From an uncultured Acetobacterium sp. (GTDB taxonomy: Bacteria; Bacillota; Clostridia; Eubacteriales; Eubacteriaceae), in the NCBI RefSeq assembly GCF_963664135.1, contig NZ_OY760905.1, forward strand, positions 2,134,736-2,198,735: 64,000 nucleotides of DNA, written 5' to 3'. The notes beneath the pieces are model-generated. The model worked only from the letters and a program-made list of their open reading frames with translations. It ran no database searches and was not told the DNA's origin. A program made the position numbers and the translations under genes. Below are positions 35,615-44,506 of the stretch, piece by piece. Positions within the stretch are counted from its first letter, which is position 1. Each line of letters opens with the position of its first letter.

Positions 35615-38092
35615 TTAATTTTCCTGGCTATCAATTAAAATCGAAATTTCAAGCCGCACTGGCAGTCCCTCATCTTCAATCATTTTAAGAAAGGCCGCGA
35701 CGATTTCCGGATCAAATTGGGTGCCGGAACAGGCTTTCAATTCGCTGATGGCATAGGATAAATCACTGGCTTTTTTATAGCTTCTGCTGTGGGTCATCAC
35801 ATCAAAGGAGTCCACCACATTGATGATTCGCCCCAAATAGGGAATCGACTCAGCTTTCAACCCATTGGGATAACCGGTTCCGTCATATTTTTCATGGTGG
35901 GCCATTATATCCTCGGCAATATGCTCCAGGGCGGGCGTTGACTTGGCAATCCGATAGCCGATCTCCGGATGCGTTTTAATGATCTTCCATTCTTCATTGC
36001 TGAGCTTGGCCGGTTTGTCCAGAATGTACTCTGGTATCCCGATTTTGCCAATATCATGGAGCAGCGATAACAATTCCAGTTCATCCATCTGATCTTTGCG
36101 AAGATTTAAACGGCTTCCCAAAGCCTTGCTTAGTTGAGTAATCCGCATAGTATGGGCTTCCGTCTCGGTGCTTTTTTCATGGAGCGTGCGGGCCAACGAT
36201 CGAATGGTGGCATTTCGGGAACTGTTGCTTTCCATCAGTTTATTTCGGTACATTCGATTTTCAGCCAGGTTCAGCACATCTTCCGGACTTTTCAGATCCA
36301 CATTGCTTTCAGCATAACCCATGGCCACACTGACATTCAAGTGAAAATCCCGGATTTTCTCAATTTCATCGGTAATATCCCGAATCAGTTGACAGATGCC
36401 CTCCTGATCAACATCTTTGAGCAAAATGACAAATTCATCGCCTGGCCATCGGGAAATAATATCCGTGGGACGACACATCCGCCGGAGGACGTTGCTCACC
36501 GCAATCAGCATCTGATCCCCTTCCGGATGGCCAAAGGCATCATTTGTCAGCTTGAGTCCATTAATATCGCACATGATAATAAAATAATGGACGTCTTTCT
36601 GATGTGCGAGCACTTCAAACTGCTTTTTCATATAGGCTCTGTTTTTTAACCGGGTTAAAGGATCGGAATAACTTAAAAATAGAATTTCTTCCTCATTTAT
36701 TTTCCTTTTGGTAATATTGGAAAGGGTACTGATAAAACGAAGCGGCTCGTTATTTTCATCTCGCTGCACCACCTTGCCCCGGTGCGAAACCCAAATAAAG
36801 CCGTACAGTTCCGACAGTACCCGGTATTCCCCTTCAAAGTAATCCACCTTGCCAGTGAGTATATCCAGTAAACTGTTTTCCAACCGTTTTTTGCATTCCA
36901 AGTGAATTTTTAAAAAGTAATCTTCATATAGCTGGCAACCATCATTTCCTTGATAACCAATTAACTGCTTCCATTCCGGACTGATATAAGCTTCTTTCTT
37001 TTTTATCCAGATATCCAAATAGCCGTCATTGGTCGCTTCCATAATCAGACGATAACGCTCATCCATCATTTTTATGTCCTGATTGGCCTGGTCAATTTTC
37101 TGAAGCATCTGATTGGTTGAAACCGCCAAAGTTTTGAGTTCATCCCTGCCATCCATTTCAACGGTTAGGGTGGTGTCCTGTTTTAAACCGACTTCTTTGG
37201 TGAACGCGATGAGCTTTTCAATTCTTTTTAAAAAATAGCGGTTTACGATAAAATAATCAATGCTGAGGATCAGCAAAAGAAACATAATGAAGCTGACCAT
37301 AAACAAATTAAACTGATGTTTCACAAAACTATAGTTTTCTTCAATCCGGGAAATCGTCATCAGTATCGTTTCTTCCCCATAGATATCTGGCTGGAGTCGA
37401 CTGGCTGTGAGATAGGGTTTTCCATCAAATTCTCGATTGAGAATTTGATTTTCCGGAATCGTTGAAATCGTCTTCGCTGCTCTTAATTCCACATTAACTC
37501 CGGTTAACGTATCGATATAAGCTGTCATCTCGTCATCAAAAGTCTTTACCATCACGATGCTGCCATTACTTACGGCATTCCGGTTGGAATTATTAATCCG
37601 TCCCGATGCCATCAGATAGGGCTGACCGTCAAGGATTATCAGACTTGTTTTGGCGTCCTCAGTATCGGTAAGAACCCCGGTATAAGAGTTATTTTGTCTG
37701 ATTTTTTCCACCAGTGCTGCGGATTGTTCATCAGTCAGGCCAAAATCTCCATATCCCACTATCTCACCAGTTTGGTTGATAAAAAGCATCATATTCAAAT
37801 TCAAGTTTTCAAGGGTCCCTTCATTGAGATTAGCTTTTACATAATCTGGATTTCGATTGTTGATAAAATTATAGGTATCATCCCAGTAGGCCCAATCTTT
37901 CAGAATGCTGTTCAGGTTATCTTTTTCATTCGCAATGATGGTCTCCACCATTTTAAAATCTTTATCAATCTGATTTCTCTGAGCTGCGTCAACATAACCG
38001 TAAAAGACCCAATAAAAAATCCCATAGGTGATCCCCAACAGCACTGCGGCACTGCAAAGGGCGATTATTATTGTTTTATATTTCAGTTTCAT
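35615..38092 (-). CDS. CHASE4-HAMP-PAS-GGDEF-HD-GYP signalling protein
   Basis: An 825-residue membrane sensor. It has an N-terminal helix (about 7-32), an extracellular CHASE4 domain with the hallmark DWAYWDDTYNF, a second helix (about 262-282), HAMP, PAS (about 345-470), GGDEF (about 480-635) and an HD-GYP domain. The cyclase signature reads PGDEF in SRWPGDEFVIL, so activity may be reduced. HD-GYP is intact: LLHDIGKIGIPEYIL and HHEKYDGTGYPNGL. The expected net activity is breakdown of cyclic-di-GMP in response to an unknown signal. Confidence 0.9.
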   Translation of the reverse strand: MKLKYKTIIIALCSAAVLLGITYGIFYWVFYGYVDAAQRNQIDKDFKMVETIIANEKDNLNSILKDWAYWDDTYNFINNRNPDYVKANLNEGTLENLNLNMMLFINQTGEIVGYGDFGLTDEQSAALVEKIRQNNSYTGVLTDTEDAKTSLIILDGQPYLMASGRINNSNRNAVSNGSIVMVKTFDDEMTAYIDTLTGVNVELRAAKTISTIPENQILNREFDGKPYLTASRLQPDIYGEETILMTISRIEENYSFVKHQFNLFMVSFIMFLLLILSIDYFIVNRYFLKRIEKLIAFTKEVGLKQDTTLTVEMDGRDELKTLAVSTNQMLQKIDQANQDIKMMDERYRLIMEATNDGYLDIWIKKKEAYISPEWKQLIGYQGNDGCQLYEDYFLKIHLECKKRLENSLLDILTGKVDYFEGEYRVLSELYGFIWVSHRGKVVQRDENNEPLRFISTLSNITKRKINEEEILFLSYSDPLTRLKNRAYMKKQFEVLAHQKDVHYFIIMCDINGLKLTNDAFGHPEGDQMLIAVSNVLRRMCRPTDIISRWPGDEFVILLKDVDQEGICQLIRDITDEIEKIRDFHLNVSVAMGYAESNVDLKSPEDVLNLAENRMYRNKLMESNSSRNATIRSLARTLHEKSTETEAHTMRITQLSKALGSRLNLRKDQMDELELLSLLHDIGKIGIPEYILDKPAKLSNEEWKIIKTHPEIGYRIAKSTPALEHIAEDIMAHHEKYDGTGYPNGLKAESIPYLGRIINVVDSFDVMTHSRSYKKASDLSYAISELKACSGTQFDPEIVAAFLKMIEDEGLPVRLEISILIDSQEN

Positions 38093-38618
38093 TTAGCACC
38101 ATCTCTGTCTTTTTACAATGACTTTAGTTAATCTACTTTTTCGATTCAATCGTTTTCATTTTAGCGGTCCATGTTCTGTATATTTTTAAGTTCACGTCGT
38201 TTTTTTGTTTGTTTCCAGGCTTTTTCCTGTCTGTGAACAAAGCTTTTATGCAATATCCGGCTATTCTCCATTATTAATTCTTGCGCATTCTTTGATTGCT
38301 TCAATCCATCTGGACTGTTATAATTTGAATAAATCTTATTGACTCTATCATAACAAGAATCGATCAAAAATGACAGTCCCAATTTGTTAAATTTATCGAA
38401 TCCATTTTTCCTATATCAGGTTAAAAGAAAGAGGTTTTGCGATACCAGCTAAAAATAATATTGGTCCTCTTAGCCGATTTATTCAAAATGAAGCTTATCT
38501 CTCTGCTAATGCAGTCATTCAATGGATTACCGGTATACTATGTGTTGTGTTTTTATCATTTTTCTGACCCAACTGCTCGTTTAAAGATAAATCTCACCCT
38601 AATTTAATCAGCGCGTTA
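38093..38618. other. Intergenic region upstream of the thiC promoter
   Basis: About 525 bases. A 73-codon frame on the minus strand (38161-38382) has no good ribosome site and no recognisable family, so I leave it out. No repeats or RNA folds stand out. Confidence 0.5.
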
Positions 38619-38646
38619 TTGACTTTTTTATGCCACATGATATAAT
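38619..38646 (+). promoter_or_regulatory. thiC promoter
   Basis: A -35 TTGACT (38619-38624), 16-base spacer and perfect -10 TATAAT (38641-38646) lie about 20 bases before the first conserved part of the TPP riboswitch. Confidence 0.8.
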
Positions 38647-38665
38647 ACTCACAATTAAATACTGA

Positions 38666-38750
38666 TTTGCGGGGGGACTTATATAGTTGAGAAGGTTAAA
38701 ACCTGACCCTTTGAACCTGTTAGTTAATACTAACGTAGGGAGGCAAGGCG
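38666..38750 (+). promoter_or_regulatory. TPP riboswitch
   Basis: The thi-box elements are all present: GGGGGGACTT at the start, GTTGAGAAGG, ACCCTTTGAACCTG, and the closing TAACGTAGGGAGGCAAG. This class binds thiamin pyrophosphate. It precedes thiC, its most common target. Confidence 0.96.
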
Positions 38751-38777
38751 TTTTAACTAATTTTCTAATACGTGCTT

Positions 38778-38814
38778 TCAGTGCTTTCCTATTCGGGAAG
38801 GCACTTTTTTTATA
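38778..38814 (+). terminator. Terminator of the TPP riboswitch platform
   Basis: AGTGCTTTCC pairs with GGGAAGGCACT (one G-U) around a short loop, followed by seven T. It lies 30 bases past the riboswitch and about 35 bases before the thiC start, so thiamin pyrophosphate should cause early termination. Confidence 0.88.
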
Positions 38815-38845
38815 CTCAAAATCTCTAATATGGAAGGAAATTATT

Positions 38846-40159
38846 ATGAAAAATTACAAAACTCAAATGGAAGCGGCTAAAAAAGGGATCATCACACCCG
38901 AAATGGAAACAGTGGCAAAAAAGGAGGGCATCGATGTTACCAAACTCATGGGACTGGTCGCCTGTGGCCAGGTTGCGATACCGGCCAATGTCAGACATCA
39001 ATCACTTTCTCCTGAAGGGATCGGCACCGGACTAAAAACAAAGATCAATGTCAATCTTGGTGTATCGGGAGACTGTAAAGACTATGCTATCGAACTGGAA
39101 AAAGTAAAACTTTCGTTAAAATTTGGGGCCGAAGCTATTATGGATTTAAGCAATTATGGCAAAACCAATACCTTCAGAAAACAACTCATTGAACTGTCAC
39201 CGGCAATGATCGGCACGGTTCCCATGTATGATGCCATCGGTTATCTTGAAAAGGATCTGCTGGAAATCACCCCCCAGGATTTCATGCGGGTAGTCCGGGC
39301 TCATGCCGAAGAAGGGGTGGATTTCATGACCATTCACGCCGGTATCAACAAACGGGCGGTGGAAGCCTTTAAACGGACTGGACGGCGAACGAATATCGTT
39401 TCCCGAGGCGGCTCGCTGCTTTTTGCCTGGATGGAAATGACCGGCAACGAGAATCCCTTTTATGAGTATTACGATGATTTTCTGGAAATTCTCCGAGAAT
39501 TTGATGTTACCATCAGTTTGGGCGATGCCCTCCGGCCTGGTTGCATTGATGACAGCTCCGATGCTTCTCAGCTCAGTGAATTAATTGAAATGGGCCATTT
39601 GACCAAGCGAGCCTGGGCTAAAGATGTTCAGGTGATGGTTGAAGGTCCCGGCCATATGAGTATCAATGAAATTGCTGCCAATATGATTTTTCAGAAAAAA
39701 CTATGTCACAATGCCCCCTTCTATGTTCTTGGACCCTTAGTAACGGATGTGGCTCCGGGTTACGACCATATTACCGCCGCCATCGGTGGGGCCATCGCTG
39801 CCGCCAGCGGGGCCGATTTTCTTTGCTATGTGACCCCTGCTGAGCATTTGCGGCTCCCGGATATTGATGATGTTAAGGAAGGCATCATCGCTACCAAGAT
39901 TGCCGCTCATGCCGCTGATATTGCCAAAGGTATTCCCAATGCCCGGGACTGGGATAACAAAATGTCCGATGCCAGACGGAATATTGATTGGGATACCATG
40001 TTTGAGCTGGCCATTGATGGCGAAAAAGCCAAATCCTATTATGAGAGTACCCCAACGGAAGAAGAACACAGCTGCTCGATGTGCGGCAAGATGTGTGCGA
40101 TGCGAACCACCAATATGATTCTTGAAGGCAAAACGGTGGCCTTTCGCTCTGAGAATTAA
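38846..40159 (+). CDS. thiC: Phosphomethylpyrimidine synthase ThiC
   Basis: A radical SAM enzyme that rearranges aminoimidazole ribotide into hydroxymethylpyrimidine phosphate for thiamin. The 437-residue form lacks the long N-terminal domain of proteobacterial ThiC. Motifs include [66 protein letters not shown] and [19 protein letters not shown]. The C-terminal cluster motif reads CSMCGKMC, that is C-x2-C-x3-C, one residue shorter than the C-x2-C-x4-C of E. coli ThiC. The ATG at 38846 is preceded by GGAAGGAAA. It stands alone; no other thi gene is nearby. Confidence 0.95.
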   Translation: MKNYKTQMEAAKKGIITPEMETVAKKEGIDVTKLMGLVACGQVAIPANVRHQSLSPEGIGTGLKTKINVNLGVSGDCKDYAIELEKVKLSLKFGAEAIMDLSNYGKTNTFRKQLIELSPAMIGTVPMYDAIGYLEKDLLEITPQDFMRVVRAHAEEGVDFMTIHAGINKRAVEAFKRTGRRTNIVSRGGSLLFAWMEMTGNENPFYEYYDDFLEILREFDVTISLGDALRPGCIDDSSDASQLSELIEMGHLTKRAWAKDVQVMVEGPGHMSINEIAANMIFQKKLCHNAPFYVLGPLVTDVAPGYDHITAAIGGAIAAASGADFLCYVTPAEHLRLPDIDDVKEGIIATKIAAHAADIAKGIPNARDWDNKMSDARRNIDWDTMFELAIDGEKAKSYYESTPTEEEHSCSMCGKMCAMRTTNMILEGKTVAFRSEN

Positions 40160-40271
40160 TCAACTTTATTTAATTTATCACTTATCTTTTATTTTAATCT
40201 GCCGATATTAATTTTAACGGATTGCGTCTTTTTCTGGCGTAGTCATTTCGTAAAAACATGGAGGTGGATTT

Positions 40272-41411
40272 ATGAAAATCGAAAGTTCAAACGTCGCAAT
40301 GGCAAGCCAAAGCAGTTATAAGGAAGCAACCAAAACTTCTGAATCCTTGAAAACTTGGGATGCTCAGGGCAATTCTAAAACGACAACCATAACCAATTCT
40401 TCGGCAAAGGGAATGGATACCCTTGAAATATCAGCACAGGCTCGGGATCTGCAGTTAAACACACTAACCCCGGTATCAACGGTACCCTCAGATGATGAAA
40501 CGTCATCCCTCTCCAGCAAAGAAGAACAACAATTGACCTTATTGAAGCGCATGATTGAAGCATTAACCGGAAAAAAAATAAAATTCGTGATGCCGAAAAA
40601 AGCGACTCTGGATGACCCCAAAATGAATCAGGCCATCCAGAACGCCTATTCCACTCGAAGTTCACTGCAAGCTGCCGCGGCCGGATGGGCTCAAGGTTTA
40701 GCCGGTACGCAACCCCGCAGCATTACCAGCCGTGCTTCTGGTGGCGGCTTTGAATACAATCAGAGCATCACCCATTATGAATCCCAAAGCACTTCATTTC
40801 AGGCTCAAGCATCGGTCACAACCTCGGATGGTCGGCAGATCAATATCGATCTGCAGTTAAATCTCAGTCGGGAATTTATGTCCCAATCCAATCTTAACAT
40901 TCAAGGCGGTAATCAACCACAGCAAGTTGATCCGCTGGTCATTAACTACGATGCCGGCAGCGCCTCGGTCACCGCCGAAAAATATGCCTTTGACATTGAT
41001 GCCAATGGCACCATGGATCAGATTTCCTTTGTTGGTCCCGGCAGCGGTTTCCTGGCTCTGGATTCAAACAATGACGGCAAAATCAATGATGGCAGTGAAC
41101 TCTTCGGCCCGCAAAGCGGCAACGGATTTAACGATCTGGCTAAATACGATCAGGATGGCAATAACTGGATTGATGAAAATGATGCCATTTATGAAAAACT
41201 ACAAATCTGGTCTAAAGATTCATCCGGCAAAGATGTCTTGATGGCTCTTGGTCAAAAAGGTGTCGGAGCGATCTATCTGGGTAACGTCAGCACCAGCTTT
41301 GCCCTGAAAGGCACTGATAATCAGACCAATGGTCAACTGCAGCAAACCGGGATCTATCTCAACGAAGACGGTTCCGCCGGAACCATTCAACATATCGATC
41401 TGACCATATAA
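40272..41411 (+). CDS. Protein with calcium-binding (EF-hand/dockerin-like) loops, function unknown
   Basis: A 379-residue acidic protein. The first 110 residues are low-complexity Ser/Thr/Lys/Gln sequence without a signal peptide or membrane helix. The C-terminal third has Asp-rich loops of the D-x-N-x-D-G type: DIDANGTMD, DSNNDGKINDGSELFG and DQDGNNWIDENDAIYEKLQIW. The last two resemble segments of RTX-like and other calcium-binding bacterial surface proteins. CATGGAGG precedes the ATG. It may be exported by a signal-less route or act inside the cell. No partner gene is evident. Confidence 0.7.
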   Translation: MKIESSNVAMASQSSYKEATKTSESLKTWDAQGNSKTTTITNSSAKGMDTLEISAQARDLQLNTLTPVSTVPSDDETSSLSSKEEQQLTLLKRMIEALTGKKIKFVMPKKATLDDPKMNQAIQNAYSTRSSLQAAAAGWAQGLAGTQPRSITSRASGGGFEYNQSITHYESQSTSFQAQASVTTSDGRQINIDLQLNLSREFMSQSNLNIQGGNQPQQVDPLVINYDAGSASVTAEKYAFDIDANGTMDQISFVGPGSGFLALDSNNDGKINDGSELFGPQSGNGFNDLAKYDQDGNNWIDENDAIYEKLQIWSKDSSGKDVLMALGQKGVGAIYLGNVSTSFALKGTDNQTNGQLQQTGIYLNEDGSAGTIQHIDLTI

Positions 41412-41476
41412 TTTTTTAATAAGCGACTCTCTGAGTATATCCATTTATTTACATTGACTGACAACATCAAAATACA

Positions 41477-41537
41477 AGAAGCGACCTCTTTACTAAAGGT
41501 ATTGTTTAGACAATCATTCAGTAAAGAGGTCGCTTCT
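41477..41537. terminator. Long hairpin between convergent genes
   Basis: An 18-base perfect stem (41477-41494 with 41520-41537) with a 25-base loop that itself contains ATTGT/ACAAT. It lies between the calcium-loop gene and the convergent MFS gene, touching the end of the latter. There is no T run, so it may terminate by stem strength or be a dispersed palindrome. Confidence 0.6.
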
Positions 41538-41539
41538 GC

Positions 41540-42847
41540 TTATTTATTCTCTGCCATCATCTGTTGATTTTTTGTTTTTCGCTCAGCAATCGGAATGATC
41601 GGTCGCACCTGACTTGTCAATAAAATCACCGCTCCCAAAACCGAGATACCCGCACCTAAGTATAATGCAACATTGTATCCATAATGGTCGACCACGATAC
41701 CGGTTAATGTCGGTGCCATAATCCCGCCAATGGTTGCACAGGTTGCAAAAAGTCCGGTAATTTTTCCGGCATTCTGGGCTGAAAAGACCATCGGCATGGA
41801 ATAGTAACCGCCCATCGTTAAACAAAGTAGTCCGTTTGATGCTGAAATAAAAGCTACTGCGGTTACAGGAGTAGAAGCCTGCGATCCCAATATCAGCAAG
41901 ATACCGGCTCCAACCATTCCGATTAAGGGAAAAAGTTTTCTGCCTAAATTGTGCCCAAATTTTTGTGCCGCCTTGTCAGCTAGCCATCCTCCCAATGGGT
42001 AGGTAACTGTCGCAACAATGTACGGCATCATCGTATAAATAGCACTGGTTCCCATTTCAAAGCCCCGTCCTTTGACAAAATATGTTGGTAACCAGGTCAT
42101 AAATAAGTAAAATAAATAATTTGTGCAGAAAAATGATATGGCTCCGGTCCATACCGAAGGTGTGGAAAATATGTCTTTTGATGTCAACTTAACAACCTGT
42201 CCGGCTTCATTCATCTGAATACCCTGATCTGAGCGGATATAGACCAATTCTTCCCTACTGATCATCGCTAATTCTTCCGGTTTGTCCTTTCCGAATTTCC
42301 ACCAGATAATTACCCAAATCGGTGCCAGAAAAGCAAAAACATGAAAAACCATCTCCCATCCCCAGACATTAATAATCCAGGCCGAAAGGGGCATCGCTAA
42401 TGCAATCCCAATGGATACCCCCATGATGCTGAATCCCCATGCTAACCCTGATTCTTTTTTAGGTATCCATTGGGCAATAATTGTTGACATCGCCGGTAAA
42501 GAAACCCCTTCGCCCATGCCCATTAAAATTCGAATTACAATCATAAGACCAAGGGTAGCTCCAAATGGTGTGATAAAAACAAAGATTGACCACCAAAGGG
42601 CTCCAAACATCACAATTTTTCCGCCACCAAAGCGATCTGCCAACCAGCCACCCAATAACTGAGTGCAACCATACCCGATAAAAAAGGCTGTCGACACTAA
42701 CCCAAATTGAGTCGCACTCCAATTAAAATGTTTCATCATCGCTGGGCCCGCCATTGACATGCAAGACCGATCCATATATAAGACTACATAGCAAATGGTT
42801 AATAGAAAAATAATTTTCCATCGCTTATTTCCAACTGCAGTATTCAT
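41540..42847 (-). CDS. MFS transporter, anion:cation symporter-like
   Basis: A 435-residue major facilitator with about 12 helices and the ACS-family look (hexuronate/organic acid symporters). It shows CYVVLYMDRSCMSMAG in the first helix, GYGCTQLLGGWLADRFGGGK in the loop 2-3 motif, and IRILMGMGEGVSLPAM. GAGGAGAA precedes the ATG. It is divergent from a LysR regulator gene and resembles the second MFS transporter at 46290, so an organic acid substrate linked to the downstream CoA pathway is a fair inference. Confidence 0.85.
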   Translation of the reverse strand: MNTAVGNKRWKIIFLLTICYVVLYMDRSCMSMAGPAMMKHFNWSATQFGLVSTAFFIGYGCTQLLGGWLADRFGGGKIVMFGALWWSIFVFITPFGATLGLMIVIRILMGMGEGVSLPAMSTIIAQWIPKKESGLAWGFSIMGVSIGIALAMPLSAWIINVWGWEMVFHVFAFLAPIWVIIWWKFGKDKPEELAMISREELVYIRSDQGIQMNEAGQVVKLTSKDIFSTPSVWTGAISFFCTNYLFYLFMTWLPTYFVKGRGFEMGTSAIYTMMPYIVATVTYPLGGWLADKAAQKFGHNLGRKLFPLIGMVGAGILLILGSQASTPVTAVAFISASNGLLCLTMGGYYSMPMVFSAQNAGKITGLFATCATIGGIMAPTLTGIVVDHYGYNVALYLGAGISVLGAVILLTSQVRPIIPIAERKTKNQQMMAENK

Positions 42848-43090
42848 TATTATTCTCCTCGCTTCAAATTTTATATTTATTTAAACATTTTCAATTTTCT
42901 CTTCTTTTATCTGGAAAATTTCTGTCATTTATGATAGGATATTATTAATATCTACTTCAATTATATTCATTTGTGCAATCGTATTCATTTTTTTATTTTT
43001 TCTAAAACGATCAAACTCTTTAGCATTGACAACTCAATCCGACACCTGCTTTATGTTAAGTTTCATGCTTGCAATCAACGGAGGTTATCT
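42848..43090. promoter_or_regulatory. Divergent promoter region of MFS and LysR genes with candidate LysR sites
   Basis: The 243 bases contain a 15-base palindrome GATATTA-T-TAATATC at 42938-42952 and two direct ATTCAT half-sites at 42965-42970 and 42983-42988 (18-base period). The same ATTCAT half-site forms a clean dyad in front of the acyl-CoA operon at 53232-53254. LysR regulators usually bind between their own gene and a divergent target. Confidence 0.45.
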
Positions 43091-43978
43091 GTGAATCTAA
43101 ATCAATTGTACTATTTTAAAAAGCTGGCCGAATTAGAACATTACACTCAAGCAGCACGAGAATTATTTATCACTCAACCCAGTTTAAGTGGTTCCATTTC
43201 TTCACTTGAGGAAGAGCTTGGCATCGCACTTTTTCAACGTCATGGACGTAATATCAAGTTATCAAAATATGGCAAAGAATTTTATCAGTCTGTTTGTTTA
43301 GCATTATATGAACTGGAAAAAGGTATTGAAAAAGCCAAGGAAAGATCTGGTTCTCATGGTGGTGTTGTTGATTTGGGATGCATCCCCACGCTTGCCGGGG
43401 ATTTTCTTCCGATGTCCATTAATGGCTACTTAAAAAAAGTTGATTCAAAAACAAAATTCAATGTTTTTCATGGGATGACGCTTCAGGTCATTGAAGGTAT
43501 TGAATCTGAAAAATATGATGTTGGCTTTTGCTCCTTTATTGAAAACAAACCCCATTTGGAATTCCATCCAATTTTAGCTCAGGAACTGATTTTACTGGTG
43601 AATACAAATCATCCTCTTTCTGAAAAAAGCTCGGTCTCTCTTAAAGAGCTTTCTGGTTATAAACTGATCACTTATCGTCAAAGTTTACCAATTGGAAAAA
43701 CAATCCAAAAATATCTGAAAGCCAACCAGCTCAAAGCGCTTTATGCTTATGATGATGAAATCTCAATTGGTGGGATTGTCGCTACTACTGACAATGCTGC
43801 CATCACAGCGCGCACCCCATTTTTACATCAATTTCATGATTTGAAAATGATTAAACTGGATATCCCTCTCGATGCCCGGCTTATTTATCTTGTCCAGAAC
43901 AAAGAAAGTTATCATACTTTACATGTAAAATCATTTGTAAATTACATTCTTAAAAATGAATGTAATTTGCCAGAATAA
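43091..43978 (+). CDS. LysR-family transcriptional regulator
   Basis: A 295-residue LysR protein. The N-terminal winged helix-turn-helix reads LNQLYYFKKLAELEHYTQAARELFITQPSLSGSISSLEEELG (quoted in parts: LYYFKKLAELEH, TQAARELFITQ, SISSLEEELG). A periplasmic-binding-like effector domain follows from about residue 90. The GTG at 43091 is chosen because CGGAGG lies seven bases upstream and the family starts here. An upstream ATG at 42971 would add 40 residues foreign to LysR. It is divergent from one MFS gene and ends one base before the convergent desulforedoxin-like gene, the last of the acyl-CoA operon, which it probably controls. Confidence 0.9.
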   Translation: MNLNQLYYFKKLAELEHYTQAARELFITQPSLSGSISSLEEELGIALFQRHGRNIKLSKYGKEFYQSVCLALYELEKGIEKAKERSGSHGGVVDLGCIPTLAGDFLPMSINGYLKKVDSKTKFNVFHGMTLQVIEGIESEKYDVGFCSFIENKPHLEFHPILAQELILLVNTNHPLSEKSSVSLKELSGYKLITYRQSLPIGKTIQKYLKANQLKALYAYDDEISIGGIVATTDNAAITARTPFLHQFHDLKMIKLDIPLDARLIYLVQNKESYHTLHVKSFVNYILKNECNLPE

Positions 43979-44506
43979 CTACCAGCTTGCTTGCATTCTC
44001 TCGATTGGTATTTTTATCAGTCCGCTTTTTTTCAGGTACGCAAAAATCTCAAAGCCCCGTTTGCAGCGAAAGGTACATTCCAAACAAGGATCTTCATCAC
44101 AGTACACATAAGCATCTTCATCTGCCAGGGCAAATATGAAAGAGGTCTTTAGCGGATTTGTTACGTATTTTACCTGCCCGCCTGTAAACGTTTTAAGATA
44201 AATCCACTCAATACTGTCACAGTCTTTTTTTTCAGCAATTTTCCAGCTTACTTCAATCGCATTATCATTATAGCCCCCGACAATCCGATAGTGAATTAAA
44301 ACTTTTTCATTCATTTCTTCGGCATTGATTGGTTCTAACCTTTTTATTCTATTGCTACAACAATATTCAAACGTATCGATTGGATCCCCGATAATCTGGA
44401 TTATATTTTTACAATTTTCACATTCATAAAAGTGTATTTCCGGACATACAACTTTTGGTTTGGTGGTCGCTCGGGATCTTTTTATGCCAAATTTCTGCTT
44501 CTGCAA
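43979..44506 (-). CDS. Desulforedoxin/desulfoferrodoxin-like protein without superoxide reductase ligands
   Basis: A 175-residue protein. The N-terminal part has a desulforedoxin-type iron site, C29-x2-C32 with the adjacent pair C49-C50 (FYECENC ... YCC). The remainder has the outline of a superoxide reductase domain (SIEWIYLKTFTGGQVKYV, where SOR has HYIxWIxL), but the histidine ligands and the C-N-x-H active site are missing. New cysteines appear near the end (CDEDPCLECTFRC). It starts with TTG at 44506 behind GGAGG and overlaps the CoA ligase gene by 25 bases. Function unknown; an electron-transfer or metal-site role within the acyl-CoA pathway is inference. Confidence 0.68.
   Translation of the reverse strand: MQKQKFGIKRSRATTKPKVVCPEIHFYECENCKNIIQIIGDPIDTFEYCCSNRIKRLEPINAEEMNEKVLIHYRIVGGYNDNAIEVSWKIAEKKDCDSIEWIYLKTFTGGQVKYVTNPLKTSFIFALADEDAYVYCDEDPCLECTFRCKRGFEIFAYLKKSGLIKIPIERMQASW

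Noticed and set aside
36134..36649. 171-codon frame antisense to the HD-GYP gene
   Set aside because: Shadow frame opposite an intact GGDEF/HD-GYP coding region.
38161..38382. 73-codon frame on the minus strand before the thiC promoter
   Set aside because: No good ribosome site or family match; the region reads as plain intergenic DNA.
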